Positions 41,216 to 50,366 of a stretch of 50,366 nucleotides of DNA are shown piece by piece. Numbering within the stretch: position 1 is the first letter of the stretch; each line of letters starts with the position of its first letter. The position numbers and the translations under genes were made by a program. The notes under the pieces were generated by a model. The model was not told the origin of the DNA. It ran no database searches and was given only the letters and a program-made list of their open reading frames with translations. Origin of the DNA: an uncultured Clostridia bacterium (GTDB lineage: Bacteria > Bacillota > Clostridia > RUG12999); the NCBI GenBank assembly GCA_946555455.1, contig CAMNSU010000009.1, positions 1 through 50,366 of the forward strand, read 5' to 3'.

Positions 41216-44200
41216 ATGAAAAGAGTAAAATGGGTCATGGGAACGTTGCTTTTGGCGGTCGCTGTCTTTATGGCAGCACTGCCGCTGCCGGCGGCAGCGG
41301 AACCGAAAACGAACCTTTGTAACGGAATAGCGTCGCCGACATTAAACGTTGCAACCACCAGCGGGGCAACGGCTGAGGAAAAAGCGGCGCAAAAAGCGCT
41401 GCAGGCAGCGGCATTAATTGACGGCGTCTATGCAAACGGAAACAATAATTCCTCTTGGGGTCTGCGGGCAGAATATTGCTATAGTGAGACGAATCCGCCG
41501 TCTGCCACGCTGGATTTGGGGGCGGCGAAAAAGGTTGGGAAATGGGTTATTACGGGCGCATCTTCCTATCCCGCAATGGTACCGGCTAATTTTGATATTC
41601 AATACAGTGCGGACGGAGAGATATGGCAAACAGCGAAAGAAGTGCGCGGCAACACTGACATGACCTGCACAGTAGAGTTTGCAAATAAGACAGCGCAATA
41701 CTGGCGGATTGTGATTCATTTTCAGTCTAAAACAAGTGGTGAATGGAGCAAAATCACGGAAATAGAGTTGTATGAAGGCGATGACACGGCAGAGGGGACG
41801 GATACCACCACAAACTGGTGCTTGCATCTGCCGCCAACGCTAGATAAAGCGTCAACCAGCGGGGCAACGGCTGAGGAAAAAGAGGCGCAAAAAGCATTGC
41901 AGGCAGCGGCAATGGTAAACGGAAAAGTGGAAAACGGATATAACAATACGGCTTGGGGATTGCGGGCGGATTGGCATAAACCGCAAGCGACCGCCGTTTT
42001 TGATTTGGGAGATGACAGAACAATCGGGAGATGGGTTGTGACAGGGGCGTCCTCTTATCAATCAAACTTTCCGGTGAATTATGACATTTGCTACAGTACA
42101 GATGGCAATCACTATACGACAGTAGCAGAGATTAGAGAAAACGTCAATTATGAAAACACGACATTGTTTTCTAACGTGACAGCACGTTATTGGAAAATGG
42201 TTGTTTATTTTAGTACCACAGCAGGTACAGAACTTTACAGGGTTTCTGAAATTGCAATGTATGGTGGGGAGGACGTTGTGGAAGTCATTGAGAAACCAGA
42301 GGTGGCAATGGCGAAGCCGGAAAAACTGACGCAGCTTCAGGAGGGAGAAACACTTGCGCTTTCCGCTTTGGCAAGCTGCGAAACAGCGGAAATAGAAAAC
42401 GTAAGTTTCTATGCAAACGGAACATCTATTGCAGACGCGGCATGGAACAGCGAAGAGAATTGCTGGAAAGCCGTGGTGGAGAATATGGCAGCCGGAGAAT
42501 ATTATATCACTGCTAAGGCGGTCACGGCGAAAGGCGGAGAGGCAGAAAGCGACAGCGTTCGGATTCGTGTTCATGCAAAGAGCTACGCCAACATTGCTTT
42601 GCGAAAAGACGTCACAGCAAACCCTGTTAAATCTCCCGACTCAAATCCGGACGCGTTGGCAGACGGCAAATATAATGACGCTACCGGAGATTATAAATGG
42701 TTTGCAAACGACAGTCAGGCAAACGGTGCGTGGGCTGAAATTGACTTGGATAGCGGGTTTGACAACATGTTTTTGCTTGGCACCATTAAATTATATTCCG
42801 GTTATCCAAACGGCGGCGAACAGATAAGCGATTTCACACTGTATTATCATAACGGCGAAGAATGGATTGAAATTACAAATGTCAGTGGGAACACACAGGA
42901 AGTCTATACCTATGTTTTTCAGGCAGAGGTAAAAGCGAGTGCGGTAAAACTTGTTTCAGCGCAAAATGTACGCTTTCGCATACGGGAACTGGAAATAATC
43001 GGGAAATTAGATGATACAAAGCTTTCTAAAACAACAACGGTGGCAACGGACGGTGAAGGGCATGAAATTCGAGTTTTAGAAAAAGATACTGTAGTCTGTG
43101 CCAAAGCGAATATATCCAGTTCGGATAAAGAAGAAAATGTGGATATATTGTCCCTGCTTGCTGTGAAAGACGGTAATCAAAAGTTATTGACGGCTGCAAG
43201 CTGTTCGAAAACAGTGAAAGCCGGTACGTCTGAACCGTTTGAGTTGCAAGCGACAATACCGGAGGGGGAAGGGGTGTATTGTGAAGTGTTATGGTTTGAT
43301 GCGCATACGCTTGCGCCGCTGTTCCCGAAAAATACTATCAAAAGCAAAGTGCAGAAATACAGCAGCGATGAAATTGTGGTTGGAGTAACAGCGGATACCA
43401 GCTTCAATATCTATGTCAAAGGGTCGGATATTTACGGTGCCGATTATGTGCAGTATCCCTTTAAACATATTAAAAATGCCGGTATGAACGCCGATTTATA
43501 CCGCATTTATAAGGCGTATGCAGTGGAAAGAATAAGCGACACTTCTTTTATACAGACCATTCCTGCGCCGCTGCTCAGTGATGGAGAAGTTGAATTTGCT
43601 ATATGGGAATTGGAAGATGGTGTACGGGCGGCGGACGCTGTCGGCGGTTTTCATGGAGATGAAAACCTGACGAGTGTTTCTCTGAAACTTGACGGTGCTG
43701 AAATTGATTTGAACCAACCTGGATTTTATAAAGGTTCGGTGGTGGAATTTATACAGAATTCCACTTTAAACAGATGTAACAAACCAAAAGAAATCACTGC
43801 CTATCATACAAAGACATACACTGTGGACAAAGACGGTGTAAAACTAAATCAAATTGTTGAATGGATTGATTCCGTTGTCCTCGACACATGCCACCCGGGA
43901 ATGTTTCCGGTCTACCGTACAGATGGTGTGACGCAGGTGACAGAGTTTGTCAAATATCAGTTGGATGGGAAAGATATTATATATGATACAAGAGACAATA
44001 AAGAATATTATATGTCGCCGACAGTCGGTATTTACGAAGTAACAATCTATAGTATTTCCAATGGATTCAGCGCCTATATGAAACATATTCCCATAGAAGG
44101 ACTTGAGAATCAGAAATTTTTCTTCCAGGTACGTCCGGTGGGCGATACGAAAGTTTATGTAACCGCCAATTACGGCGATACGACAAAGCCCGGAGATCGC

Positions 44201-44239
44201 TATGAATGGACAAATGTTTATAAACTTGACTTGAAATAA
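41216..44239 (+). CDS. Secreted protein with three F5/8C (discoidin) domains, copy 1
   Basis: 1007 aa from ATG 41216; AAAGGAGG (41196-41203) is 12 bases away. A GTG at 41207 is too close to it, and copy 2 has the same layout. The signal peptide ends PLPAAAEP. Domain order: F5/8C-like (~30-190; ATLDLGAAKKVGKWVITGAS, FDIQYSADGEIWQTAKEV, KITEIELYEG); a second (~200-360; VFDLGDDRTIGRWVVTGAS); an Ig-like domain (~365-460); a third F5/8C (~463-605); and a C-terminal ~400 residues I cannot assign. F5/8C domains bind sugars on polymers or cell surfaces. There is no SLH, dockerin or sortase motif, so attachment is unexplained. No catalytic domain recognised. Confidence 0.85.
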   Translation: MKRVKWVMGTLLLAVAVFMAALPLPAAAEPKTNLCNGIASPTLNVATTSGATAEEKAAQKALQAAALIDGVYANGNNNSSWGLRAEYCYSETNPPSATLDLGAAKKVGKWVITGASSYPAMVPANFDIQYSADGEIWQTAKEVRGNTDMTCTVEFANKTAQYWRIVIHFQSKTSGEWSKITEIELYEGDDTAEGTDTTTNWCLHLPPTLDKASTSGATAEEKEAQKALQAAAMVNGKVENGYNNTAWGLRADWHKPQATAVFDLGDDRTIGRWVVTGASSYQSNFPVNYDICYSTDGNHYTTVAEIRENVNYENTTLFSNVTARYWKMVVYFSTTAGTELYRVSEIAMYGGEDVVEVIEKPEVAMAKPEKLTQLQEGETLALSALASCETAEIENVSFYANGTSIADAAWNSEENCWKAVVENMAAGEYYITAKAVTAKGGEAESDSVRIRVHAKSYANIALRKDVTANPVKSPDSNPDALADGKYNDATGDYKWFANDSQANGAWAEIDLDSGFDNMFLLGTIKLYSGYPNGGEQISDFTLYYHNGEEWIEITNVSGNTQEVYTYVFQAEVKASAVKLVSAQNVRFRIRELEIIGKLDDTKLSKTTTVATDGEGHEIRVLEKDTVVCAKANISSSDKEENVDILSLLAVKDGNQKLLTAASCSKTVKAGTSEPFELQATIPEGEGVYCEVLWFDAHTLAPLFPKNTIKSKVQKYSSDEIVVGVTADTSFNIYVKGSDIYGADYVQYPFKHIKNAGMNADLYRIYKAYAVERISDTSFIQTIPAPLLSDGEVEFAIWELEDGVRAADAVGGFHGDENLTSVSLKLDGAEIDLNQPGFYKGSVVEFIQNSTLNRCNKPKEITAYHTKTYTVDKDGVKLNQIVEWIDSVVLDTCHPGMFPVYRTDGVTQVTEFVKYQLDGKDIIYDTRDNKEYYMSPTVGIYEVTIYSISNGFSAYMKHIPIEGLENQKFFFQVRPVGDTKVYVTANYGDTTKPGDRYEWTNVYKLDLK

Positions 44240-44255
44240 GCGGAGGGTGAAGAAA

Positions 44256-47200
44256 ATGAAGAAGGTGAAATTTTTCCAACCATGGGGCGCTGTGTTAGCG
44301 GCAATTGTTTTGATAACAGCGTTGTCGATAAGCGCGGCAGCGGAACCGGAAACGAATTTTTGTACTGGAATAGCGCCGCCGACACTAAGTGCAGCGGCAA
44401 CCAGCGGGCAAACAGATGAAGAAAAAGCGGCACAAAAAGCGCTGCAGGCAGCGGCATTGATTGACGGCGTTTATGCAAACGGAAACAATAATTCGTCTTG
44501 GGCGCTGCGCGCGGATTATCACTACAACGAAACAAATCCACCGGCTGCCACGCTGGATTTGGGCGCGGCAAAAAAAGTCGGGAAATGTGTTGTTACCGGA
44601 GCTTCCGCCTATGCCGCCATGGTACCTGCCAATTTTGATATTCAGTATAGCACGGACGGAACAGCATGGCAAACCGCAAAAGAAGTACGCGGCAATACCA
44701 ACATGACGTGTATGGCAGCGTTTTCCAATATAGAAGCGCAATATTGGCGGATTGCCATTCGATTTGAGTCCAAAACAAGCGGCGAATGGAGCAGGATTAC
44801 GGAAATCGAACTGTATGAAGGTAGTGATGGCGAAGGCGGAGGAAACGAGGGAGGGGAAACCGGCGAGACAGACACTACCACAAACTGGTGCCTGAATTTG
44901 CCGCCAACGCTGGATAAAGCGTCGACAAGCGGTGCGAACGACGAAGAAAAAGCGGCGCAGCGTGCGTTGCAGGCAGCTTCATTGGTAAATGGGAAAGTGG
45001 AAGGCGGCAACAGTAATACGTCATGGATGATACGCGGAGATTATCATAAGCCGTCGGCAAGCGCGACATTTGATTTAGGGGCAGAGAGAACAATTGGGAA
45101 ATGGGTCATTACAGGTGCATCCTCTTATAAAGCGCTGTATCCTGTGAATTTTGATATTTTATCCAGCGCGGACGGAATCAGCTATAGGACGGTGACGGAG
45201 GTAAGAGATAATGCGGATTATGAAGCAACAATAGAGTTTTCCAATGTTACCGCACGGTATTGGAAATTGATTGTATATTTCACTGCTACTGAGCAATACA
45301 GAATCTCCGAAATTGAGATGTATGGCGGGCAGGACGTCTTTGTACCGGTGATACCGCCGGTCGTGACAATGGAGACGCCGGAAAATATGACGCAGATAGA
45401 GGCGGGAAATACGCTTTCGCTCTGTGCGCGGGCAAGCTGCGAATCGGCGGATATCAAAAGCGTTACATTCTTGTCCGGCGATACGGTTCTTGCAGAAGCG
45501 GCGTATGACAGCGCGGCGGGACTTTGGAAAGCGGACGTTCCGGATGTTGCCTATGGAAATTATACGATTGCGGCGAAAGCGGTTTCGGAGCAGAATGAAG
45601 AAACCGTGAGCGAGAGTATACGCGTGCGGGTGCATGGGACAGGTGTTTATAACGTTGCGCTTGGCAATGAGGTGACGCCGAGCGTTGCGAGCAACAAAAA
45701 CACAAATCCGGGTGCGCTGACTGACGGCAAAAGCGATGACGCCGACGTTCCATTTAGGTGGTATATGAGTGCGACCAACGCCCAAAACGGTGTTTCTGCG
45801 GATATCGATTTGGACGGCGGATTTGATAATCTGTATTCCATTGAGTCGATAAAACTATATTCCGGCGACCCCCAAAAGGACTACGAAAGAAAAGTGACGG
45901 ATTTCACAATTTATACATGGAACGGCGAAAAATGGGAGGAACTCATTAAAGTCACAGAAAATGAGAATATTGAGTGGGAATATACGCTGCCGACTCCGAT
46001 AAAAACAGGCGGTATCAGGCTTTTTGTGAATCAGAGCAAAGCGTTTGCCGTGAAAGAGATGGAAGTGATGGGCAGACGTGCAGACGGATTGAAAAAAGCG
46101 GCGACTGTAGTGACGGACGGCAGTACGGGCAAAGAAATAAAGGCGATAGAAAAAGGGACTGTGATTTGCGCGGAAGCGGAAATTTTGAATGCGGCAACAG
46201 AGGGGAGCAAGAAGGCTGATGTGATGTCGCTGCTGGCAGTGAAAAACGGCGACGGCAAAGTTTTGACAGCGGTTTGTGATACTAAAACGGTACCAAGTGG
46301 CGCGGCAGAAACATTTGCGCTGCGCGCTTCCTGTCCGGAGGGTGAGGATATGTATGGAGAAGTGTTTTGGCTGGACGCACATACGCTGGAACCATTGTTT
46401 CCAAAAAATGTAATACGCAGCAAAGAAAAAATATATAACGAGGACGAAGTTGTGGTTTCCGTCACCACCGCAGGCTTTGATGTGTATCTCAAGGGGACGG
46501 ATGCGTATGGTACCGATTATGTGAAGATTCCGTTCAAGCATACGGTGAATGAGACGACGAATGCCGATTTATATCGGATTATCAATGCATATGCAGTGGA
46601 GAGAACGGGCGATACGACTTTTACACAAACGATTCAGGCGCCGCTGCTCAGTCCTGGAGAACTGGAACTTGCCATGCGGGAGATAGAAGACGGCGTTGTG
46701 GCGGAGGATTTTATCGGCGGATATCACGGCGATGAGATATTGTCAAAGGTGACGTTAAAGGTTGACGGAACAGAAGTGGATTTGACAAAAGCTGCTTCCT
46801 ATAAAGGTACAAAAGTAGAATTTGTGCAGGAGGCCGCTATTAATAAATGCAATAAACCGTCGGAGGTTGTCGCCAATCATACCAAATCATATGTCATTGA
46901 TAAAACAGGTATCACGTTAGACCAAACGCTTGATTGGGTGGATTCTATTACGCTTACCGCCTTCTATCCCTGCATGTTCCCTGTGTACCGCTATGACGGT
47001 AAAACGCAGGTGACGGATTATATTACCTATACGGAGGGCGGAAAGAAAATCGTTTACGATACGAGGGGAAATAAAAGCTATAATATGTCGCCCATACCGG
47101 AGGTGTTTGAAGCGACTGTCTACAGCGAAACAAACGGTTATAGCGCCCATGTAAAATATATGCCGAAGGAAGGACTGAGTGACCATATATTCTTCTTCCA

Positions 47201-47327
47201 AATGCGCGATGCAGGGGACACAAAAATTTATTTTGGCGCGAATATGAACAATGTTCCGCAGGCGGGCGAACATTGGATATGGACAAGTATCTATCAGTTT
47301 GATATCAACAAAGATACGATCAAATAA
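44256..47327 (+). CDS. Secreted protein with three F5/8C (discoidin) domains, copy 2
   Basis: 1023 aa from ATG 44256; GGAGG lies 9 bases ahead. It is a full-length paralogue of the preceding gene, 16 bases downstream, with the same signal peptide type and domain order. Many stretches are the same (ALIDGVYANGNNNSSW, FDIQY-DG-WQTAKEVRGNT, YWR, TTNWCL-LPPTLDKASTSGA). A Gly/Glu-rich insert (DGEGGGNEGGETGETDTT) extends the linker after domain 1. The C-terminal block (EVVVSVTTAGFDVYLKGTDAYG, SYVIDKTGITLDQTLDWVDS, YDTRGNKSYNMSP) matches copy 1, so it is a conserved domain of this family. The two are surely cotranscribed. A terminator follows. Confidence 0.85.
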   Translation: MKKVKFFQPWGAVLAAIVLITALSISAAAEPETNFCTGIAPPTLSAAATSGQTDEEKAAQKALQAAALIDGVYANGNNNSSWALRADYHYNETNPPAATLDLGAAKKVGKCVVTGASAYAAMVPANFDIQYSTDGTAWQTAKEVRGNTNMTCMAAFSNIEAQYWRIAIRFESKTSGEWSRITEIELYEGSDGEGGGNEGGETGETDTTTNWCLNLPPTLDKASTSGANDEEKAAQRALQAASLVNGKVEGGNSNTSWMIRGDYHKPSASATFDLGAERTIGKWVITGASSYKALYPVNFDILSSADGISYRTVTEVRDNADYEATIEFSNVTARYWKLIVYFTATEQYRISEIEMYGGQDVFVPVIPPVVTMETPENMTQIEAGNTLSLCARASCESADIKSVTFLSGDTVLAEAAYDSAAGLWKADVPDVAYGNYTIAAKAVSEQNEETVSESIRVRVHGTGVYNVALGNEVTPSVASNKNTNPGALTDGKSDDADVPFRWYMSATNAQNGVSADIDLDGGFDNLYSIESIKLYSGDPQKDYERKVTDFTIYTWNGEKWEELIKVTENENIEWEYTLPTPIKTGGIRLFVNQSKAFAVKEMEVMGRRADGLKKAATVVTDGSTGKEIKAIEKGTVICAEAEILNAATEGSKKADVMSLLAVKNGDGKVLTAVCDTKTVPSGAAETFALRASCPEGEDMYGEVFWLDAHTLEPLFPKNVIRSKEKIYNEDEVVVSVTTAGFDVYLKGTDAYGTDYVKIPFKHTVNETTNADLYRIINAYAVERTGDTTFTQTIQAPLLSPGELELAMREIEDGVVAEDFIGGYHGDEILSKVTLKVDGTEVDLTKAASYKGTKVEFVQEAAINKCNKPSEVVANHTKSYVIDKTGITLDQTLDWVDSITLTAFYPCMFPVYRYDGKTQVTDYITYTEGGKKIVYDTRGNKSYNMSPIPEVFEATVYSETNGYSAHVKYMPKEGLSDHIFFFQMRDAGDTKIYFGANMNNVPQAGEHWIWTSIYQFDINKDTIK

Positions 47328-47366
47328 GTGCAGGTTTGCAATATTCAGCATAGCGGCAAGCTATCG

Positions 47367-47402
47367 AAAACGGTTCATGGCAGAAGCCATGAGCCGTTTT
47401 TT
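47367..47402 (+). terminator. Terminator after the F5/8C pair
   Basis: AAAACGG-TTCATGGC pairs with GCCATGA-GCCGTTTT, with an AGAA loop and extra T. Confidence 0.88.
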
Positions 47403-47489
47403 GATGTGGAAAATGACAGAATACGATATGAAAAAGAGGGGGGATTTTTGTATAAGTGTTCATAGAGCGGCTATGAAATGAAAAAATAA

Positions 47490-47518
47490 TTGAATCATGG
47501 AAAAAATTGTGGTATAAT
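47490..47518 (+). promoter_or_regulatory. recJ promoter
   Basis: TTGAAT (47490-47495), 17 bp, perfect TATAAT (47513-47518). Confidence 0.8.
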
Positions 47519-47599
47519 ACCTATTAGACGTTTTTATGGAAAAAGAAAATGGTTGTTTCAAAATATCATCATGGAATAAAAAGAATTGGAGAAATGCAT

Positions 47600-49609
47600 A
47601 TGAATCAGTACCGGTGGGTATATCAACCATATACGCCGCAGTCGCCGCGCGCCGCGGAACTCGCGGAAGAATTTCATATTTCGCCGGTCTATGCTGCTCT
47701 GCTGCTCAACCGCGGACTGGAGATAGAAGAAGAATTGCAGGCGTTTGTGCAGCCTACGGCGGAAACACTATCGCCGCCGCAGCTTTTGACCGATATGGAC
47801 AAAGCGGTTTCCATCATTCGCGAGGCAGTGGCACAGCAGAAAAATATCGTTGTCTATGGCGATTATGACGTGGACGGTATCACCTCCACCGCGCTTTTGG
47901 TACAGTATTTGCGCGGAATTGGCGCAAAAGCAGGATTTTATATTCCCAGCAGAATGGAAGAGGGCTATGGTGTCAATGAACAGGCATTGCGGACGCTGGC
48001 AGAAAAAAAGGCGCAGCTGATTATCACGGTGGACTGCGGCATCACTGCCATGCAGGAGTGTGACATAGCGCACGAGCTGGGTATGCAAATCATTATCACA
48101 GACCATCATGAATGCAGAGAGGAACTTCCGAACGCGGACGCGGTGGTGAATCCCAAACGGTTTGACAATGAATTTCCGTTTGACAAATTAGCGGGCGTTG
48201 GTGTGGCATATGAACTGATTGTGGCGCTGGAAAACGGAGACCATCAAAAGGTACTAAACAAGTTTGCAGACATTGTGGCGCTGGGGACGATTGCAGACGT
48301 TGTGAGTTTGCAGGGAGAAAACAGAACAATTGTAAAAGCGGGACTGCAAAAATTGCAGCAAACTGAAAATATAGGACTACAGGCATTGCTGGAAGTGGCG
48401 GGACTCAAAGGGAAACCGGTCACAACGGCAAATGTCGGGTTTGGTATTGCGCCGCGGCTTAATGCAGCGGGGCGGATTGGCGACGCCAAATGCGGCGTGC
48501 GGCTATTGCTGTGTCGGGACGCGGCACAGGCGAAAGAAATGGCAATGGCAATGGAACTCGCGAACCGGCAGCGCCAACAGATGGAACAGGAAATTTTGCA
48601 GCAGGTAACTGTGCAGATAGAACAAGACAAGGCATACCAAAAGAAAAAAGTGCTGGTGATTGCGGGAGACGGCTGGCACCAAGGCGTGGTTGGCATTGTG
48701 GCGTCGCGCATCAAAGAACGGTATCATAAACCAACGATTATCATAACCTGTACAGAGGGCATGGGAAAAGGCTCTGGACGAAGCATTCCGCATTTCAATC
48801 TGTTTGAGGCGCTGCAAAACTGCGGCGCGCTGCTGGAACAATTCGGCGGACATGAACAGGCGGCGGGTATCACAGTGAAGCAGGAAAACATTCCGCTTTT
48901 GGAGGAACAACTCAATGCCTATGCAAACGCGCATTTGGCAGCAGCGGATATGCAGCCGGAACTGCGCATTGAATTTGAATGGCAGCCGGAATATTTGACG
49001 CAGCAGGCAGTGGAAGAACTGAACCGGCTGGAACCGTGCGGAACAGACAATCCTGCGCCGTGTTTCAGTATATCGGGCGCAAAACTGCGCGCGAAACGTA
49101 AACTCAGCGGAGACAAACATTTGAAACTTTTGGTGGAAACGGGCGGCGTGCAGCTGGAAGCCATTGGATTTGGTATGGGCAATGCCGCAGACGGACTGCT
49201 GGAAGGAGATATGCTGTCGTTGGCAGGCAGTTTGTCCGTCCATGAATGGGAGGGACAGCGGACGCTGCAATGCACCTTGAAAGACATGAAACTACAGGAG
49301 GAAGAACACGCCGGCAGCATTCCGGGACGCAGTGAATGCGGCGCGGTGTATCAATATATCCGCGGGCTGTGCGTAGATGGACAGATGCGGGAAAAGAGCG
49401 AAGTGCTGCACAGAAAAGTGTCGCGTGCGGCGGATATGCAGATTGGACGGACAATGCTCCAAAATTGTCTGGACATTCTGGAGGAACTGGAACTCATTTC
49501 CTGCCGCCGTGAAAACGGTTTTTTGGTGATGCAGATGAGAGAAACCAAAGATACAAAAGGGGATATTTATAAAACGAAAAAAATGCGGGAACTATTAAAA
49601 ATTGTTTGA
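47600..49609 (+). CDS. recJ: Single-stranded-DNA-specific exonuclease RecJ
   Basis: 669 aa from ATG 47600 (MNQYRWVYQPYTP), 8 bases after GGAG; ATG 47594 and the upstream frame are less well placed. DHH-family phosphoesterase: motif I VVYGDYDVDGITST, ITVDCGI, motif III ITDHHECREELP, and VNPKR. The DHHA1 part has GKGSGRSIPHFNLFEAL and FGGHEQAAG. An OB-type domain (~460-570) and a short C-terminal extension follow. It degrades single strands 5' to 3' in recombination and mismatch repair. relA follows after 49 bases; the apt gene often found between them in Firmicutes is absent. Confidence 0.94.
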   Translation: MNQYRWVYQPYTPQSPRAAELAEEFHISPVYAALLLNRGLEIEEELQAFVQPTAETLSPPQLLTDMDKAVSIIREAVAQQKNIVVYGDYDVDGITSTALLVQYLRGIGAKAGFYIPSRMEEGYGVNEQALRTLAEKKAQLIITVDCGITAMQECDIAHELGMQIIITDHHECREELPNADAVVNPKRFDNEFPFDKLAGVGVAYELIVALENGDHQKVLNKFADIVALGTIADVVSLQGENRTIVKAGLQKLQQTENIGLQALLEVAGLKGKPVTTANVGFGIAPRLNAAGRIGDAKCGVRLLLCRDAAQAKEMAMAMELANRQRQQMEQEILQQVTVQIEQDKAYQKKKVLVIAGDGWHQGVVGIVASRIKERYHKPTIIITCTEGMGKGSGRSIPHFNLFEALQNCGALLEQFGGHEQAAGITVKQENIPLLEEQLNAYANAHLAAADMQPELRIEFEWQPEYLTQQAVEELNRLEPCGTDNPAPCFSISGAKLRAKRKLSGDKHLKLLVETGGVQLEAIGFGMGNAADGLLEGDMLSLAGSLSVHEWEGQRTLQCTLKDMKLQEEEHAGSIPGRSECGAVYQYIRGLCVDGQMREKSEVLHRKVSRAADMQIGRTMLQNCLDILEELELISCRRENGFLVMQMRETKDTKGDIYKTKKMRELLKIV

Positions 49610-49658
49610 GGGGAAACCAGCTCCGGCGGGCGCGCCGGACGGAAAGAGGGAATGGAAT

Positions 49659-50366
49659 ATGATTCAAACGCGCACCAATCCAACAGAAATATTTGACGAC
49701 CTGATGAGCAAACTGTCGCGTGCCGGCGACCGTGACGTTGTGGTACGCGCCTATGAGTTTGCCAGCGCAGCGCATGAGGGACAAGTGCGCCGTTCGGGCG
49801 AAGCATATATTTGTCATCCGTTGGAGGTAGCGTGTATCATTGCGGACATGGCGCTGGACAGCGAGACCATTGCGGCGGGCATTTTGCATGATGTGATTGA
49901 GGACACGGGCGCAACGCATGAGGAAGTGAAACACCTGTTTGGCGAAAACATTGCGGACATGGTGGAGGGCGTGACCAAACTCGGAAAAATCAAGTTCACT
50001 AATCAGGAAGAAGAACAAATTGAAAATTTGCGCAAAATGTTTATTGCAACGGCAAAAGACGTGCGCGTCATGTTGATTAAACTTTCCGACCGGCTGCACA
50101 ACATGCGGACAATGGACGCACAGCCGGATTATAAACAGCGCAAGAAATCGCTAGAAACCATTGAAATCTTTGCGCCCATTGCCCAGCGGCTCGGCATGTT
50201 CCGTATCAAAGTGGAACTGGAGGATTTGTCGCTGAAATATCTGGACCCCTATGCCTATGCGGAAATTGACCGTGTGGTGAAGGAGAAAGAAAGCCAAAAC
50301 CACGATTATATCAATACCTTGAAACAGGAAATGGATGCCAAACTGGAGGAAATCCACATCAAAGGC
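49659..50366 (+). CDS. relA: RelA/SpoT (p)ppGpp synthetase/hydrolase, N-terminal part (runs off window)
   Basis: ATG 49659 (MIQTRTNPTEIFDDL), after an AGAGGG site; 236 codons are visible and the frame is still open. The HD hydrolase domain is intact: YICHPLEVACIIADM, AGILHDVIEDTG (the HDxxED metal site), VEGVTKLGKI and LIKLSDRLHNMRTM. The start of the linker to the synthetase domain follows (IFAPIAQRLGMFRIKVELEDLS). Firmicute Rel enzymes are ~730 aa and both make and degrade (p)ppGpp. Next to recJ as usual in the phylum. The synthetase domain cannot be seen. Confidence 0.94.
   Translation, partial: MIQTRTNPTEIFDDLMSKLSRAGDRDVVVRAYEFASAAHEGQVRRSGEAYICHPLEVACIIADMALDSETIAAGILHDVIEDTGATHEEVKHLFGENIADMVEGVTKLGKIKFTNQEEEQIENLRKMFIATAKDVRVMLIKLSDRLHNMRTMDAQPDYKQRKKSLETIEIFAPIAQRLGMFRIKVELEDLSLKYLDPYAYAEIDRVVKEKESQNHDYINTLKQEMDAKLEEIHIKG

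Noticed and set aside
1-50366. CRISPR arrays, transposases or integrases
   Set aside because: No regularly spaced repeats of CRISPR type and no recognisable transposase or recombinase gene were seen.

Overview
The window looks like the chromosome of an anaerobic, low-to-mid GC Clostridia-type Firmicute. The signs are S-layer-homology (SLH) proteins, a veg gene, a long Gram-positive-type SRP RNA with a 5' domain in front of dnaX-ebfC-recR, class A RNase P RNA, a CD1247-type protein after efp, and recJ followed by relA. Dockerin-like tails, a decayed GH88 glycosidase and large F5/8C-domain proteins suggest a polysaccharide-associated, probably gut or fibre, lifestyle. I cannot name a genus from sequence alone.

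Region 1 (1-17.2 kb) is a cell-surface cluster on the + strand. It starts with the tail of a dockerin-like protein. Then come a 1319-aa dockerin-tailed protein and an SLH-anchored paralogue sharing its first ~290 residues, an SLH protein with a cohesin-like N-terminal domain, a membrane-anchored HtrA protease, and a 1191-aa SLH protein. An in-frame TAA cuts the last of these off from a beta-helix-like 3' part. A ~300-bp nested inverted repeat lies in front of it. Anchors, dockerin-like tails, a cohesin-like module and an envelope protease together look like a surface-display system.

Region 2 (17.3-25.8 kb) is housekeeping: feoA, an intrinsic terminator and feoB; a consensus promoter with a structured leader and veg; a reverse-strand XRE regulator; SRP RNA-dnaX-ebfC-recR; a dense DnaA-box cluster; efp; and a CD1247-like protein.

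Region 3 (26-35.1 kb) holds a reverse-strand operon (alkyltransferase-type protein, lipoprotein, small membrane protein). It faces a cupin gene through overlapping divergent promoters. A forward run follows: dusB, apbE, trxB, an amidohydrolase, an unrecognised 616-aa protein and a DUF2156-like protein.

Region 4 (35.1-41.2 kb) has rnpB, a tRNA-Thr/tRNA-Tyr pair, a stretch with a partial tRNA-Tyr 3' repeat, a lipoprotein, a GH88 pseudogene and an XRE/ImmA-type metallopeptidase pair. Opposite that pair are two overlapping small genes. It ends with a two-gene reverse operon whose last product is a 50-aa peptide with 18 cysteines.

Region 5 (41.2-50.4 kb) holds two tandem secreted ~1000-aa F5/8C proteins, then recJ and the start of a RelA/SpoT (p)ppGpp enzyme that runs off the window.
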